DNA of 64,000 bases from an uncultured Acidobacteriia bacterium (lineage in GTDB: Bacteria > Acidobacteriota > Terriglobia > Bryobacterales > Bryobacteraceae). This document shows, piece after piece, positions 1 through 8,905 of the stretch (the stretch's first letter is position 1; each line of letters starts with the position of its first letter). The position numbers and the translations under genes were made by a program. The stretch lies in assembly GCA_903851195.1 (NCBI GenBank), contig CAINNJ010000033.1, positions 248,001 through 312,000 of the forward strand. Reading direction: 5' to 3'. The notes under the pieces are model-generated. The model searched no databases, was not told where the DNA came from, and saw only the letters and a list, made by a program, of their open reading frames with translations.

Positions 1-317
1 TCGGCCTGGTGGTTCTGGCGCCGCACCCGCTCTGGGCCATGCCCGGTCTGGCTATGGCGGGCGCGGGTTATTCGTCCATTATTCCGCTGGTGTTCGCGGC
101 GGGCGGGCGCGTGAGCGGAACCAGCGACGGGGCGGGAGTGGCCACCGTGAGCGGCCTGGGTTATCTTGGCTTTCTGGTGGGGCCGCCGGTGATCGGATTC
201 ATCTCGCAGATGACTTCCCTGCGTTTCGGGCTGGCCTTCGTGGTGACGCTGACCGCGCTGGTGGCTGTTCTGGTCGGCGTCGTGCAACGGACCGGCGGGA
301 AACAGGCATTCGGATAA
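1..317 (+). CDS. MFS transporter, C-terminal fragment (cut by window start)
   Basis: Only the last ~105 residues are in the window; the frame is open from base 3 and the gene begins upstream. The visible part holds alternating hydrophobic helices and glycine-rich turns (GAGYSSIIPLVF, then GYLGFLVGPPVIGFIS) and ends with a hydrophobic helix followed by a short basic tail, typical of the last three helices of a major facilitator superfamily permease. A GTG at 9 is not the real start. The substrate cannot be read from this fragment. It ends 15 bp before the next gene, so the two may be co-transcribed. Confidence 0.75.
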   Translation, partial: GLVVLAPHPLWAMPGLAMAGAGYSSIIPLVFAAGGRVSGTSDGAGVATVSGLGYLGFLVGPPVIGFISQMTSLRFGLAFVVTLTALVAVLVGVVQRTGGKQAFG

Positions 318-332
318 GGAGGATTTTCCAAA

Positions 333-845
333 ATGATCACGGAACCGCAACTGGAAACGCGGGAGCCGCAACATTACGTGGCGATTCGCGCGCAGGTCAC
401 GCAGCCGGAGATCGGCGCCGTCCTGCCGCCTCTCTGGCCGGAGGTGTTTGGCTGGCTGGGGGCGAACGGCCTGGCGCCGGCCGGAGCGCCGTTCATCCGG
501 TATGTCGAATTCGATCGCAGCGGGACGATGGACGTCGAAGTGGGCGTGCCGCTGGGTGCCCAAATACCCGAACCGGTAGAGGGTAATCAGCGGATCGTCC
601 CCGGAGTTTTGCATGCCGGGGTGTATGCGACACTCACCCACACCGGACCCTACAGCGAACTGATGTCGGCCAATAAAGCTTTGCAGGACTGGGCTGCGGC
701 CCGGGGAATTCAGTGGCGATACACCGGCGACGCCGCGCACTCCGTCTGGGCCGGGCGGCTGGAATCCTACCTCACGGACCCCGCGAAAGAACCGGATCCC
801 GCCAAATGGATCACCGTGGTCAGCTACCTGACGAAGGCCCACTGA
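333..845 (+). CDS. GyrI-like / AraC effector-binding-domain protein
   Basis: This 170-residue protein looks like a stand-alone GyrI-like small-molecule-binding domain (the family of BmrR and AraC C-terminal effector domains). It has the typical layout: an N-terminal beta strand (HYVAIRAQV), a helix, an acidic central segment, and the late HTGPYSEL motif followed by a WITVVSYL strand near the C terminus. No DNA-binding domain is attached. A GGAGGA ribosome site (318-323) sits before the ATG. In known relatives the domain binds hydrophobic or cationic drugs; here the ligand is unknown. Its position directly behind an MFS exporter suggests, by inference only, a small-molecule resistance pair. 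Confidence 0.8.
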   Translation: MITEPQLETREPQHYVAIRAQVTQPEIGAVLPPLWPEVFGWLGANGLAPAGAPFIRYVEFDRSGTMDVEVGVPLGAQIPEPVEGNQRIVPGVLHAGVYATLTHTGPYSELMSANKALQDWAAARGIQWRYTGDAAHSVWAGRLESYLTDPAKEPDPAKWITVVSYLTKAH

Positions 846-884
846 CGGAAGGCGGTCCGGTGGGATCCGCTAATCTTATATATA

Positions 885-1685
885 GTGGACCTCGAAAGAA
901 CGCTTCTCCGTAAAGTTGGCGAAGCCATACACCGCTTCAAAATGATTCGCGACGGCGATCGTATCGCCGTGGCCGTGTCGGGCGGTAAGGATTCGGTGAC
1001 CATGCTGGAGGCGCTCCTCCTGCTGCAGAAGCGGGCGCCGATCCACTTTTCGGTTTGTGCGTTCACGGTGGAACAGGGCAAATTTCTGGCTCCGGTGGAA
1101 GCGGTGGGCGAGTACATCCGGTCTCTCGGCGTCGAGTGGACGTATTTCACGGATAATTCCTCGCTGCGTCTGCTCGAAGAACAACCGGGCCACGGGTGCG
1201 ATCTCTGCAGCCGGTTCCGCAGACGGGCCGTTTATCAGATCGCGCGTGGCCTGCACTGCAACGTGATCGCCTTCGGGCACACGGCGGACGACTTCTGCGA
1301 ATCCCTGTTGCGCAACATTATGTACACCGGCCGGCTGAGCGGATTGCCCGCGGTCACCTATTCCCGGCAAAAGGATTTCCGCCTGATCCGCCCGCTGGTT
1401 TACGTGAATGAGGAAATCACGCGAGGCTGGGTGGAAGCGAAGGGTCTGCCCGTAGTGCCCTGTGGCTGCTCGCTGCGGACCGGCACCGTGCGGCGCGGCA
1501 TTCGGGAAACGCTGGCGGACTGGGAACGCGAAACGCCTCATTTGCGCGAAAACATCCTCAGCGCCATGGGCAATATCAACCATGGCCGCCTGCTCGACAC
1601 CCGCTACCTGGACCTCGACGGGGAGCAGGAAGAGGAGACGGTGGTCACCGGTTCGGAATTGCTGCCCGTCCTGCAGAACGCATGA
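885..1685 (+). CDS. TtcA-family tRNA 2-thiocytidine synthetase (PP-loop ATPase)
   Basis: A 266-residue PP-loop protein of the TtcA family, which adenylates and thiolates cytidine 32 of tRNA with the help of an iron-sulfur cluster. Seen: the ATP-binding SGGKDS motif (residues 32-37), the CDLC pair (C105, C108), GHTADD (131-136) and a third cysteine site PCGC (C193, C195), matching the cluster-ligand and catalytic layout of TtcA. The start is GTG at 885; there is no Shine-Dalgarno sequence, and TA-rich hexamers (871-882) lie just upstream, so the mRNA may be nearly leaderless. The stop overlaps the next ATG by 4 bp. It is somewhat shorter than E. coli TtcA (about 311 residues). Confidence 0.85.
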   Translation: MDLERTLLRKVGEAIHRFKMIRDGDRIAVAVSGGKDSVTMLEALLLLQKRAPIHFSVCAFTVEQGKFLAPVEAVGEYIRSLGVEWTYFTDNSSLRLLEEQPGHGCDLCSRFRRRAVYQIARGLHCNVIAFGHTADDFCESLLRNIMYTGRLSGLPAVTYSRQKDFRLIRPLVYVNEEITRGWVEAKGLPVVPCGCSLRTGTVRRGIRETLADWERETPHLRENILSAMGNINHGRLLDTRYLDLDGEQEEETVVTGSELLPVLQNA

Positions 1686-2953
1686 GCGAGGCCCGCAACC
1701 CGGCAGTCATCGCGGCCAGCCAGCGGCAGATCGAGCGTCTCTCGAAACTGGGCTGGTATCACAGCATCGAACTGCCCGACGGTACGGTGATTCCGGGCCA
1801 CCAGTCCCTGGAACAGCAGCGGAAGCGCCTTAGCCAGTTTCCGCTTCCCCAGGATTTGCGGGGGAAGAAGGTGCTGGATATCGGCGCGTGGGACGGCTGG
1901 TTCAGCTTCGAAATGGAACGTCGCGGCGCGCAGGTGCTGGCCGTGGATGCCGCGAAGAACACCCGGCTGCTCGAAGCGCGGAGCATTCTCGGCTCGAAGA
2001 TCGATTACCACATTGCCGATATCTGCCGGCTGACCTGGCGGGATGTCGGCACGTTCGACATCGTGCTCTTCCTTGGCGTGCTGTATCACGTGAAACACCC
2101 GATTCTGGCGCTCGAAAACGTCTGCGGCATGACGGGCGACTTTGCCTGCATCGAGTCTTTCGTCAGCGATCCGGATCCGGCCGCGCTGCCCGTGATGGAG
2201 TATTACGAGACCACCGAACTGCGCGGACAACTGGATAACTGGGTGGGTCCGAACGCGGCGTGTCTGCTGGCCTTCACGCGCACGGCGGGATTCGCGCGCG
2301 TCGATTTCGAAAGCGCTCTGGGCGAACGGGCCCATGTGACCGGCTACCGGCACTGGCTCCCGGAACAATTGGCGTCGCAAGCGCCGGAAATCGTTTGCAT
2401 CGACAACGCCAATACGCACGACCACCGGTTTTCCGGTAGCGCCGACGACTACGTCACATTCTATTTTGCGCCGTTCACGGGCGAGATTTACCCGCGCATC
2501 GGCGCTTTCGGCACGAAGCCCATCCACGTGACGCCGACGCAGGCCACCGTGAAACTGCCTCCGGGTCTGGCCCGCGGCTGGCACGAGGCGCGGCTGAACA
2601 ACGGCGCGCCGGTGCGGATCGGCGTCGATAATCCGGTTGCCGAACCGGCGAAGATCAATGAACAGTTCCGGCTGACGCGGGTGGCCGACGGGAAAAGCTT
2701 CGAAGATCTCCGGATCCGGGTGGGCGACGGGAGTTGTATTTCCGCCTGGGCGCCCGGTCTGCCCGCCGGAACCCGAACGGCGGAATTGCGGCTGCGTCTG
2801 GACGGGACGGACCTGCCGGCGATCTGGCACGACTCCGCCACAGGGCAGATCAATGCGGTGCTGCCGAGCGGCCTCGAACCCGGCCCGGCGGTTCTGACAC
2901 TGTTTCTCAACGGCGAGGAATCGGCGCCGGTACAAATCGAACTCCAACGGTAA
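1682..2953 (+). CDS. CmoB/DUF1698-like SAM-dependent methyltransferase with extra C-terminal domain
   Basis: 423 residues. Residues ~60-240 form a class I methyltransferase: motif I VLDIGAWDGWFSFE (64-77), an acidic strand end (VLAVDAA), a DICRL segment and FLGVLYHVKHP. The W-rich motif I and LYH..HP resemble CmoB-type (tRNA carboxymethoxyuridine) and related DUF1698 enzymes. The last ~100 residues are separate, rich in beta strands, and contain QINAVLPSGLEPG, which resembles the short C-terminal domain (TIGR03437-like) attached to many Solibacter-type proteins; that match is from memory. It overlaps the thiolase gene by 4 bp (ATGA), which suggests coupled expression and possibly a tRNA substrate, but a small-molecule or glycan target is equally possible. 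Confidence 0.72.
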   Translation: MSEARNPAVIAASQRQIERLSKLGWYHSIELPDGTVIPGHQSLEQQRKRLSQFPLPQDLRGKKVLDIGAWDGWFSFEMERRGAQVLAVDAAKNTRLLEARSILGSKIDYHIADICRLTWRDVGTFDIVLFLGVLYHVKHPILALENVCGMTGDFACIESFVSDPDPAALPVMEYYETTELRGQLDNWVGPNAACLLAFTRTAGFARVDFESALGERAHVTGYRHWLPEQLASQAPEIVCIDNANTHDHRFSGSADDYVTFYFAPFTGEIYPRIGAFGTKPIHVTPTQATVKLPPGLARGWHEARLNNGAPVRIGVDNPVAEPAKINEQFRLTRVADGKSFEDLRIRVGDGSCISAWAPGLPAGTRTAELRLRLDGTDLPAIWHDSATGQINAVLPSGLEPGPAVLTLFLNGEESAPVQIELQR

Positions 2954-2965
2954 TCATTATTTAAA

Positions 2966-4753
2966 ATGCCAGTCTTATTAACCTGCGATTCCTTAGAGAA
3001 ATCGTTCGGCGCCCGCACTGTCTTCACCGGAATCGCACTCAGCCTGCATGATGACGACCGCATGGGGATCATCGGCCCCAACGGCGCGGGCAAGTCCACG
3101 TTCCTGCAGATTCTGGGCGGTCTGATGTCGCCGGACGACGGAATCGTTTCCGTCCGCAAGGGTGTGCGCCTGTCCATGGTGGTGCAGGATCCCGTTTTCG
3201 ATCCGCACGCGACCATTCGCGAGGTGATCACGGCGGCTGCCACGGCTTCCGAAGACCGCGATATCGAAGTTTCGAAGATCATCAGCCGGGTGGCCTTCCC
3301 CGATCCGGAAGCGGCAACCGGAACGCTCTCGGGCGGGTGGAAGAAGCGGCTCGCGATTGCCGAAGCGCTGGCCACCAAGCCGGACATCCTGCTGCTCGAT
3401 GAGCCGACCAACCACCTGGACGTGGAGGGCATTCTCTGGCTGGAAAAGCTGCTGAATTCGTCCACGTTCGCTTCGGTGTTTGTCACGCACGACCGGTATT
3501 TTCTGGAAAATGTCGCCACCCGCGTGGCGGAGATCAACCGGTCTTATCCGCTGGGGCTCTTTACGGCCACCGGCAATTACAGCCGTTTTCTCGAAAAGCG
3601 CCGGGAGTTTCTGCGGGCGCAGCAGAGGGAACAGGACGCGCTGGCGAATCTGGTGGATCGCGAGATCGAGTGGCTGCGGCGCGGGGCGAAGGCCCGCACG
3701 TCGAAATCGAAAGCGCGAATTCAGGATGCCTTCGAGCTCCAGGACAAACTGGCCGACGTTTCCGAGCGCAACCAGAAGGGAACCGCGCTGGTCGACTTCA
3801 CCGCGACGGGCCGCCAGACGAAGCGCCTGATCCATTGTGAAGACGTTTCGAAGAGCCTGGGCGGCAAGCTGCTGTTCGAGAAGGTCACGTTCACGCTGGG
3901 ACCCGGCACGCGGCTGGGCGTACTGGGATCGAACGGGTCCGGCAAAACGACGCTCCTGCGTATTCTCAATGGCGAGATCGAGCCCGATACCGGGGAGGCG
4001 CGGCGGGCCGACGGCCTCCGCATCGCGTACTTCGAACAGACCCGGGACAATATCGATCCGGAAACGCCGCTGCGCCGTGCGCTCGCGCCCGAAGGCGACA
4101 CCATCAACTTCCGCGACCGGACAACGCACGTCGCCGGCTGGGCCGCGCGCTTTCTGTTCCGGCAGGATCAACTCGACCTGCCGATTTCACGCCTTTCGGG
4201 CGGCGAACGGGCCCGCGTTCATATCGCGCGGCTGATGCTGCAGCCCGCCGATATCCTGCTGCTCGACGAGCCCACCAACGATCTGGACATTCCCACGCTC
4301 GAAGTTCTGGAAGCGAATCTGGCGGATTTCCCCGGCTGCCTGGTGCTGGTGACGCACGACCGGTATCTGCTGGATCGTCTCTCCACCCTGCTGCTGGCCA
4401 TGAACGCCGAGGCGAAAGTGGAGTTCTTCGCCGAGCTTTCGCAATGGGAACAGGCGAACGCGCAGAAAAAAACCGCGGCGAAAACGGATTCGCGGAAAGA
4501 ATCGACCCAGACCGCCGCTCCACAGAAGAAAAAACTCTCCTGGAAGGAAGCCCGCGAATATGAACAGATGGAAGAACTGGTCATGAAAGCGGAAGAGTTA
4601 CTGGACCAGAAGCGCACGCAGCTGGAACTGCCTGCGGTGACATCGGACCCCGTGAAGCTGCGGACCGCGGTTGAGGAAATGGACGCGGCGCAGGAGGCCG
4701 TGGACACTCTCTACGCGCGCTGGGCGGAACTGGAAGCCAAGCAGAACGCATAA
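2966..4753 (+). CDS. uup: ABC-F family ATPase, Uup-like
   Basis: A soluble 595-residue protein with two ATPase domains and no membrane segments, the layout of ABC-F translation factors. Domain 1: Walker A GPNGAGKS (37-44), signature LSGGWKKR, Walker B LLLDEPTNHLD. A charged linker (~res 200-260) joins it to domain 2 with GSNGSGKT, LSGGERARV and LLLDEPTNDLD. The last ~90 residues are a lysine/glutamate-rich coiled coil starting KKKLSWKEAREYEQ, the form of the DNA/ribosome-binding tail of Uup. ABC-F proteins bind the ribosomal E site; Uup also affects transposon excision. The exact subfamily is inferred from the tail. The second signature's last residues differ from domain 1 as is usual. Confidence 0.88.
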   Translation: MPVLLTCDSLEKSFGARTVFTGIALSLHDDDRMGIIGPNGAGKSTFLQILGGLMSPDDGIVSVRKGVRLSMVVQDPVFDPHATIREVITAAATASEDRDIEVSKIISRVAFPDPEAATGTLSGGWKKRLAIAEALATKPDILLLDEPTNHLDVEGILWLEKLLNSSTFASVFVTHDRYFLENVATRVAEINRSYPLGLFTATGNYSRFLEKRREFLRAQQREQDALANLVDREIEWLRRGAKARTSKSKARIQDAFELQDKLADVSERNQKGTALVDFTATGRQTKRLIHCEDVSKSLGGKLLFEKVTFTLGPGTRLGVLGSNGSGKTTLLRILNGEIEPDTGEARRADGLRIAYFEQTRDNIDPETPLRRALAPEGDTINFRDRTTHVAGWAARFLFRQDQLDLPISRLSGGERARVHIARLMLQPADILLLDEPTNDLDIPTLEVLEANLADFPGCLVLVTHDRYLLDRLSTLLLAMNAEAKVEFFAELSQWEQANAQKKTAAKTDSRKESTQTAAPQKKKLSWKEAREYEQMEELVMKAEELLDQKRTQLELPAVTSDPVKLRTAVEEMDAAQEAVDTLYARWAELEAKQNA

Positions 4754-4793
4754 GTACGGTGGGCATGATCCTGCGGAAACAGGCAAATAACCG

Positions 4794-5879
4794 ATGCTGA
4801 ACTGGCTCCTGATATTCGTCCCGCTTGCCATCGGGTTTCAGTTCCTGAAGCCGGATGCCCACTCGATCATCTTCATCACTGCTTGTCTGGCGATCGTTCC
4901 GCTGGCCGGCTGGCTGGGCCGGGCGACGGAACAACTGGCGCACCACACCGGAGAAGGCGTGGGCGGTTTACTGAATGCCACATTCGGCAATGCGGCGGAA
5001 CTGATCATCGCCATTCTGGCGTTGCGAAAAGGCCTGTATCCGGTGGTGAAGGCGTCTCTGACGGGTTCCATCATCGGCAATATCCTGCTGGTGCTGGGCG
5101 CGGCGGCGGTGGCGGGCGGGCTCCGGCACACCGAGCAGAAATTCAATGAGACGGCGGCGCGCGCGCAATCCACCCTGTTGCTGCTGGCCGCCATCGGCTT
5201 CATCATGCCCGCCGCGTTCCACTATTTGGTGGGTCCCGGCGAGCGGGTGCGCGAGCATGACCTGAGCCTGCAGATCTCCCTCGTGCTGCTGGTCGCGTAT
5301 GGCGCGCACCTGCTGTTTTCTCTTGGCACGCACAAGAAGCTTTTCGAAGGGGAAAGCGAGCCGGAAGCCGCCGAAACCGGGGAGCACTGGAGCCTGCGCA
5401 ATTCCCTGCTGGTGCTGGTGGGCGCGACGGCTCTCACGGCGTGGGTCAGCGAGATTCTGGTCGGGTCCGTGGAAGAGGCCGCCGCTGCGTTCGGCATGAC
5501 CAATGTCTTCGTCGGCGTGATTGTGGTGGCGGTAATCGGCAATGCGGCGGAACACAGCACCGCCGTGATGATGGCGATGAAGAACCGCATGGAGCTTTCC
5601 ATGGGCATCGCGATCGGCAGCAGCCTGCAGATCGCGCTGTTCGTGGGCCCCCTGCTGGTGATTCTGAGTCACTTTATTGGAGCCCGGCCCATGGACCTTT
5701 TGTTCACTCCTGCAGAAGTACTGGCGGTGGTTGTCTCCGTGCTGATCACCGGGCAGATCGTTTCCGACGGGCGGTCCAACTGGCTGGAGGGCGTGCTGCT
5801 GCTCGCGGTCTACCTGATTCTGGCCATGGTGTTCTATTTCCTGCCGGAGACGTCAGGCGCGCCACTCAGTTCCACCTGA
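4794..5879 (+). CDS. cax: Calcium/proton exchanger of the CaCA/Cax family
   Basis: 361 residues, almost wholly hydrophobic, about ten to eleven helices in two similar halves. Each half carries the Cax signature: [17 protein letters not shown] in the first (c-1 repeat) and [11 protein letters not shown] in the second (c-2 repeat), whose glutamates bind the cation in known exchangers. A short acidic loop ([13 protein letters not shown]) separates the halves. It should sit in the inner membrane and export Ca2+ in exchange for protons. The neighbour downstream is a secreted protein with six EF hands, so calcium may be a shared theme, though no shared promoter is visible. Confidence 0.9.
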   Translation: MLNWLLIFVPLAIGFQFLKPDAHSIIFITACLAIVPLAGWLGRATEQLAHHTGEGVGGLLNATFGNAAELIIAILALRKGLYPVVKASLTGSIIGNILLVLGAAAVAGGLRHTEQKFNETAARAQSTLLLLAAIGFIMPAAFHYLVGPGERVREHDLSLQISLVLLVAYGAHLLFSLGTHKKLFEGESEPEAAETGEHWSLRNSLLVLVGATALTAWVSEILVGSVEEAAAAFGMTNVFVGVIVVAVIGNAAEHSTAVMMAMKNRMELSMGIAIGSSLQIALFVGPLLVILSHFIGARPMDLLFTPAEVLAVVVSVLITGQIVSDGRSNWLEGVLLLAVYLILAMVFYFLPETSGAPLSST

Positions 5880-5946
5880 CCGGACTTACAAAAGCTGACA
5901 CGACGAAACGGCACTTTTCTGGCCGCTCGCGTCAATACTGTTAGTT

Positions 5947-6735
5947 ATGAAGTCTGGCATATTGTTGCTGTCGATCACGGTCGCGCTGAGCGCGCAGGAA
6001 GGTCCGGGCTTCGGGCGCGGGCCGGGGGGCGGACGGGGACGCGGTCCCGCCGTCGGCTTTACGGCGCTCGATACCGACCAGGATGGAGTGATCTCGGCCA
6101 AAGAGATCGCCGGCGCTTCGGCTGCGCTGCTCAAGCTCGATAAGAACGGCGATGGCCAGATTACGGAAGACGAAATCCGGCCGAATTTCGGAGGCCGGGG
6201 TGAGGGAAGGGGTGAGGGAAGGGGCGAGGGTAGAGGTGGTGGCAGAGGCGAAGGCCGCGGGCCGGAAGCCGAAGCGACCGGGCCTACGCCAGACGAACTG
6301 CTGCAAACGCTCATGATGTTCGACAAGAACAAAGACGGCAAGATCGAAAAGGCCGAACTGCCCGAACGCATGCAGGGCATGTTCGATCGCGGAGATGCCA
6401 ACAAAGACGGCTTTCTCACCGCCGACGAGATCCGCAAGATGGCGGCGGCGCAGCCCGCTCCGGGTGGTGGACGTGGCGAGGGCCGGGAAGAAGGTCGGGG
6501 CGGTGGCCGAGGCGGCCCCGGCGGACCCGGCGGCATGATGCGGTTCGATCCGATTCTTGCCGCCGTCGATACCGATCATGACGGCACGCTCTCCGCCGCC
6601 GAAATCCGCAACGCACCCGCAGCCGTGAAAACGCTGGATAAGAATAACGACGGACAGATCACGCCTGACGAGGCCATGCCGGCCTTCGGCGGGCGCGGCC
6701 GTGGCGAAGGCCGCCAGGGTCCGCCGCAGCAGTAA
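5947..6735 (+). CDS. Secreted protein with six EF-hand motifs and Gly-Arg-rich linkers
   Basis: 262 residues with a short signal peptide (MKSGILLLSITVALSAQ). Six canonical DxDxDG...E calcium loops are visible at residues 42-53, 65-76, 126-137, 150-161, 208-219 and 231-242, arranged as three pairs. The pairs are separated by Gly/Arg/Glu-rich linkers (about 82-105 and 173-198) encoded by a DNA tandem repeat, and the protein ends in another GRG stretch. All six loops keep the acidic positions 1, 3, 5 and 12. It is likely a periplasmic or surface calcium binder. It is followed 29 bp later by the ApbE and PepSY genes, so it probably belongs to that unit. No ribosome site is seen. Confidence 0.85.
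   Translation: MKSGILLLSITVALSAQEGPGFGRGPGGGRGRGPAVGFTALDTDQDGVISAKEIAGASAALLKLDKNGDGQITEDEIRPNFGGRGEGRGEGRGEGRGGGRGEGRGPEAEATGPTPDELLQTLMMFDKNKDGKIEKAELPERMQGMFDRGDANKDGFLTADEIRKMAAAQPAPGGGRGEGREEGRGGGRGGPGGPGGMMRFDPILAAVDTDHDGTLSAAEIRNAPAAVKTLDKNNDGQITPDEAMPAFGGRGRGEGRQGPPQQ
6194..6256 (+). repeat. Short tandem repeat coding for a Gly-Arg-Glu linker
   Basis: Within the EF-hand gene a GGTGAGGGAAGG-like 12-bp unit repeats (GRGE at the protein level), then decays into related GGC/GGT-rich units. It is in frame and lengthens the linker between EF-hand pairs 1 and 2. Copy number could vary by slippage without breaking the frame. Confidence 0.7.
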
Positions 6736-6764
6736 TCGCGATCGAAAACCAGGACTCTCTTCCG

Positions 6765-8270
6765 ATGAAAATCTACTCCCCTTTCTCCGCAGGCGCGGTT
6801 GTTCTGGCGCTGTCTCTGGCCGGATCTTCCGGCATCGCTCCGCACCAGGAGCTGTTTCGTTTTGATTACACGAATGTGTTGGGCACTTCGCTCGAACTGA
6901 AGGTTCTGGCGGCGTCGGAAGCCGATGCGGAACGCGCCCAGACGGCAGCCCTGAATGAGATCGACCGGGAAGCGAAGATCCTGAGCGGTTACGATCCGGC
7001 GAGCGAGTTCAGCCGCTGGATGAAGACGTCCGGGGAACCGGTGCATGTCTCGCGCGAACTGATCGACGTGCTGAGCCTGTTCGACCAGTGGCGGGAAAAG
7101 ACGGACGGCGCGCTCGATGCCTCCGCCGAGACGGTGACCCGGGTCTGGAAACAGGCCGCGCGCGAAAACCGTCTGCCCACCACACAGGAACTCGCTTCCG
7201 CCGTGGAAACCGTCCGGCAGCGGCACTGGAGTCTGAACGCCGCGGAGCAGACCGCGACACACCTCTCCGCCGCCCCGCTGGTGCTGAATTCGTTCGCGAA
7301 GAGCTACATTTCCTCCAATGCCGCCGATTCCGCGATGAAGGCCGGCGACGTCTCCGGCATTGTAATCAACATGGGCGGCGATCTGGTCATTCGCGGCAGG
7401 ATCACGGAACCGGTCGGTATCGCCGACCCGGTCTCGGACGCCGAGAATTCCACGCCCCTCGACACGCTGATGCTGCATGACCGCGCCATCGCCACCAGCG
7501 GCAATTACCGCCGCGGCGTCGAGATTGGCGGACGGCACTACTCGCATTTGATCGACCCCCGTACCGGCCAAACCGCCGAGGACATCATCAGTTCCACGGT
7601 AGTGGCGCAGAACGCCGCCGACGCGGGCGCGCTGGCCACGGCTTTTTCCGTGATGAAACCGGCTGATAGCCGGAAGCTCGCCGCGTCCATGCCTGGAGTG
7701 GAGTTCCTGCTCGTCCGCAACAACGGCGAACGGCTGCAGAGCGCGGGCTGGAAGGCCCTCAGCGTACCTGGCGCCCGTCCGTTTCTCGCGGCGGCCGCCG
7801 GCGGCGCGTGGGATCCCTCCATGGAACTCACCATCAGCCTGGAACTGGCCCGCATCAGCGACGGCCGCGCCCGGCGTCCGTACGTAGCGGTGTGGATCGA
7901 AGATCAGGACAAGTTCCCCATCCGCACCCTGGCGCTCTGGTATGAAAAGCCGCGCTGGCTGCCGGAACTGAAAGCCTGGTTCAAAGACGACCGGCTGCGG
8001 GCCATGGCGGAGGGCTCGGATCTTTCGAAGTCGCTTTCCAGCGCCACCCGGCCGGCCGGGAAATATACGCTCAAGTGGGACGGCAAGGACAATTCGGGTA
8101 AGTTCGTGAAACCGGGTAAGTACAACGTCCTGATCGAAGCCGCGCGGGAGCACGGCACCTACCAGCTGCTGCATGAGGATATCGATTTCTCCGGCACTCC
8201 GAAGCAGGCGCAGTTGCCCGGCGGCACGGAAATCGCCTCGGCGTCGCTCGATTACCACAAAGCCCGATAA
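6765..8270 (+). CDS. FAD:protein FMN transferase (ApbE) fused to DUF2271
   Basis: 501 residues with a signal peptide (MKIYSPFSAG... to about residue 28). Residues ~32-325 are an ApbE flavin transferase: the LNSFAKSY region, INMGGDLVIRG and the signature SHLIDPRTGQT are all visible. ApbE moves FMN from FAD onto Ser/Thr of extracytoplasmic flavoproteins using Mg2+. Residues ~345-490 form a beta-rich domain (PYVAVWIEDQDKFPIRTLALWYEK, KYTLKWDGKDNSGKFVKPGKY) matching DUF2271, often found beside PepSY proteins in iron-linked gene clusters. A fusion of the two puts flavin transfer and DUF2271 in one periplasmic protein. The stop overlaps the next ATG by one base (TAATG). No obvious FMN-acceptor protein is in the window. 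Confidence 0.87.
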   Translation: MKIYSPFSAGAVVLALSLAGSSGIAPHQELFRFDYTNVLGTSLELKVLAASEADAERAQTAALNEIDREAKILSGYDPASEFSRWMKTSGEPVHVSRELIDVLSLFDQWREKTDGALDASAETVTRVWKQAARENRLPTTQELASAVETVRQRHWSLNAAEQTATHLSAAPLVLNSFAKSYISSNAADSAMKAGDVSGIVINMGGDLVIRGRITEPVGIADPVSDAENSTPLDTLMLHDRAIATSGNYRRGVEIGGRHYSHLIDPRTGQTAEDIISSTVVAQNAADAGALATAFSVMKPADSRKLAASMPGVEFLLVRNNGERLQSAGWKALSVPGARPFLAAAAGGAWDPSMELTISLELARISDGRARRPYVAVWIEDQDKFPIRTLALWYEKPRWLPELKAWFKDDRLRAMAEGSDLSKSLSSATRPAGKYTLKWDGKDNSGKFVKPGKYNVLIEAAREHGTYQLLHEDIDFSGTPKQAQLPGGTEIASASLDYHKAR

Positions 8271-8890
8271 TGTCGCATCCACATCGCCGGCGCACTTCCG
8301 AGTGGAAGCGCCAGACCGCCATCGCCTCGCGCTGGCTTCACATTTATCTGTCGATGGTGAGTTTCGCCATCCTGCTGTTTTTCGCGGTCACGGGCATCAC
8401 GCTGAACCATCAGGACTGGTTCAGCGGCGCCGCCCGCACCAAACAGTTCCACGGCACGGTCGATCGGAAATGGATTCGGCCGCCGGCTGGCAAAGAAGTC
8501 GGCAAACTGGAAGTAGTGGAGTACCTGCGCCGCACCCACAACGTGCGCAGCGGGCTGAGCGACTTCCGCGTGGACGACGCGCAGATCGCCGTTTCCTTCA
8601 AGGGACCGGGCTACTCGGCCGATACGTTCATCGAGAGGGACAGCGGCAAGTACGAACTCACCGAAACCCGGCAGGGTCTTGCCGCCGTGATGAACGATCT
8701 GCACAAGGGCCGGGACACGGGCGCCGTTTGGGCGGGGATCATCGACGTTTCGGCCGGGCTGATGGTGCTGGTTTCGCTGACCGGTCTGGCGCTCATCTTC
8801 TTCCTGCAGAAGCGCCGCATGTCGGGGCTGATCGCGGTTGGTATCGGCGGGCTGCTCTGCTGGCTGGTCTATCTGATCTTTGTTCCGTAA
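8270..8890 (+). CDS. PepSY-associated membrane protein
   Basis: 206 residues. An N-terminal helix (WLHIYLSMVSFAILLFFAVTGITLNH, about 22-46) carries the conserved histidines at its two ends seen in PepSY-type membrane reductases. A periplasmic domain of ~110 residues follows, with a DLHKGRD motif, then two C-terminal helices (about 163-180 and 187-206). Relatives, such as siderophore or flavin-linked iron reductases, pass electrons across the inner membrane through haem held by such histidines; haem here is inference. It is translationally coupled to the ApbE-DUF2271 gene, supporting a joint role in extracytoplasmic flavin or metal redox chemistry. Confidence 0.82.
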   Translation: MSHPHRRRTSEWKRQTAIASRWLHIYLSMVSFAILLFFAVTGITLNHQDWFSGAARTKQFHGTVDRKWIRPPAGKEVGKLEVVEYLRRTHNVRSGLSDFRVDDAQIAVSFKGPGYSADTFIERDSGKYELTETRQGLAAVMNDLHKGRDTGAVWAGIIDVSAGLMVLVSLTGLALIFFLQKRRMSGLIAVGIGGLLCWLVYLIFVP

Positions 8891-8905
8891 AGCCTGTCCC
8901 ATAAA

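Noticed and set aside
6576-8282. 568-codon open frame antisense to the ApbE gene
   Set aside because: It is arginine/glycine-rich noise antisense to a clear ApbE-DUF2271 gene.
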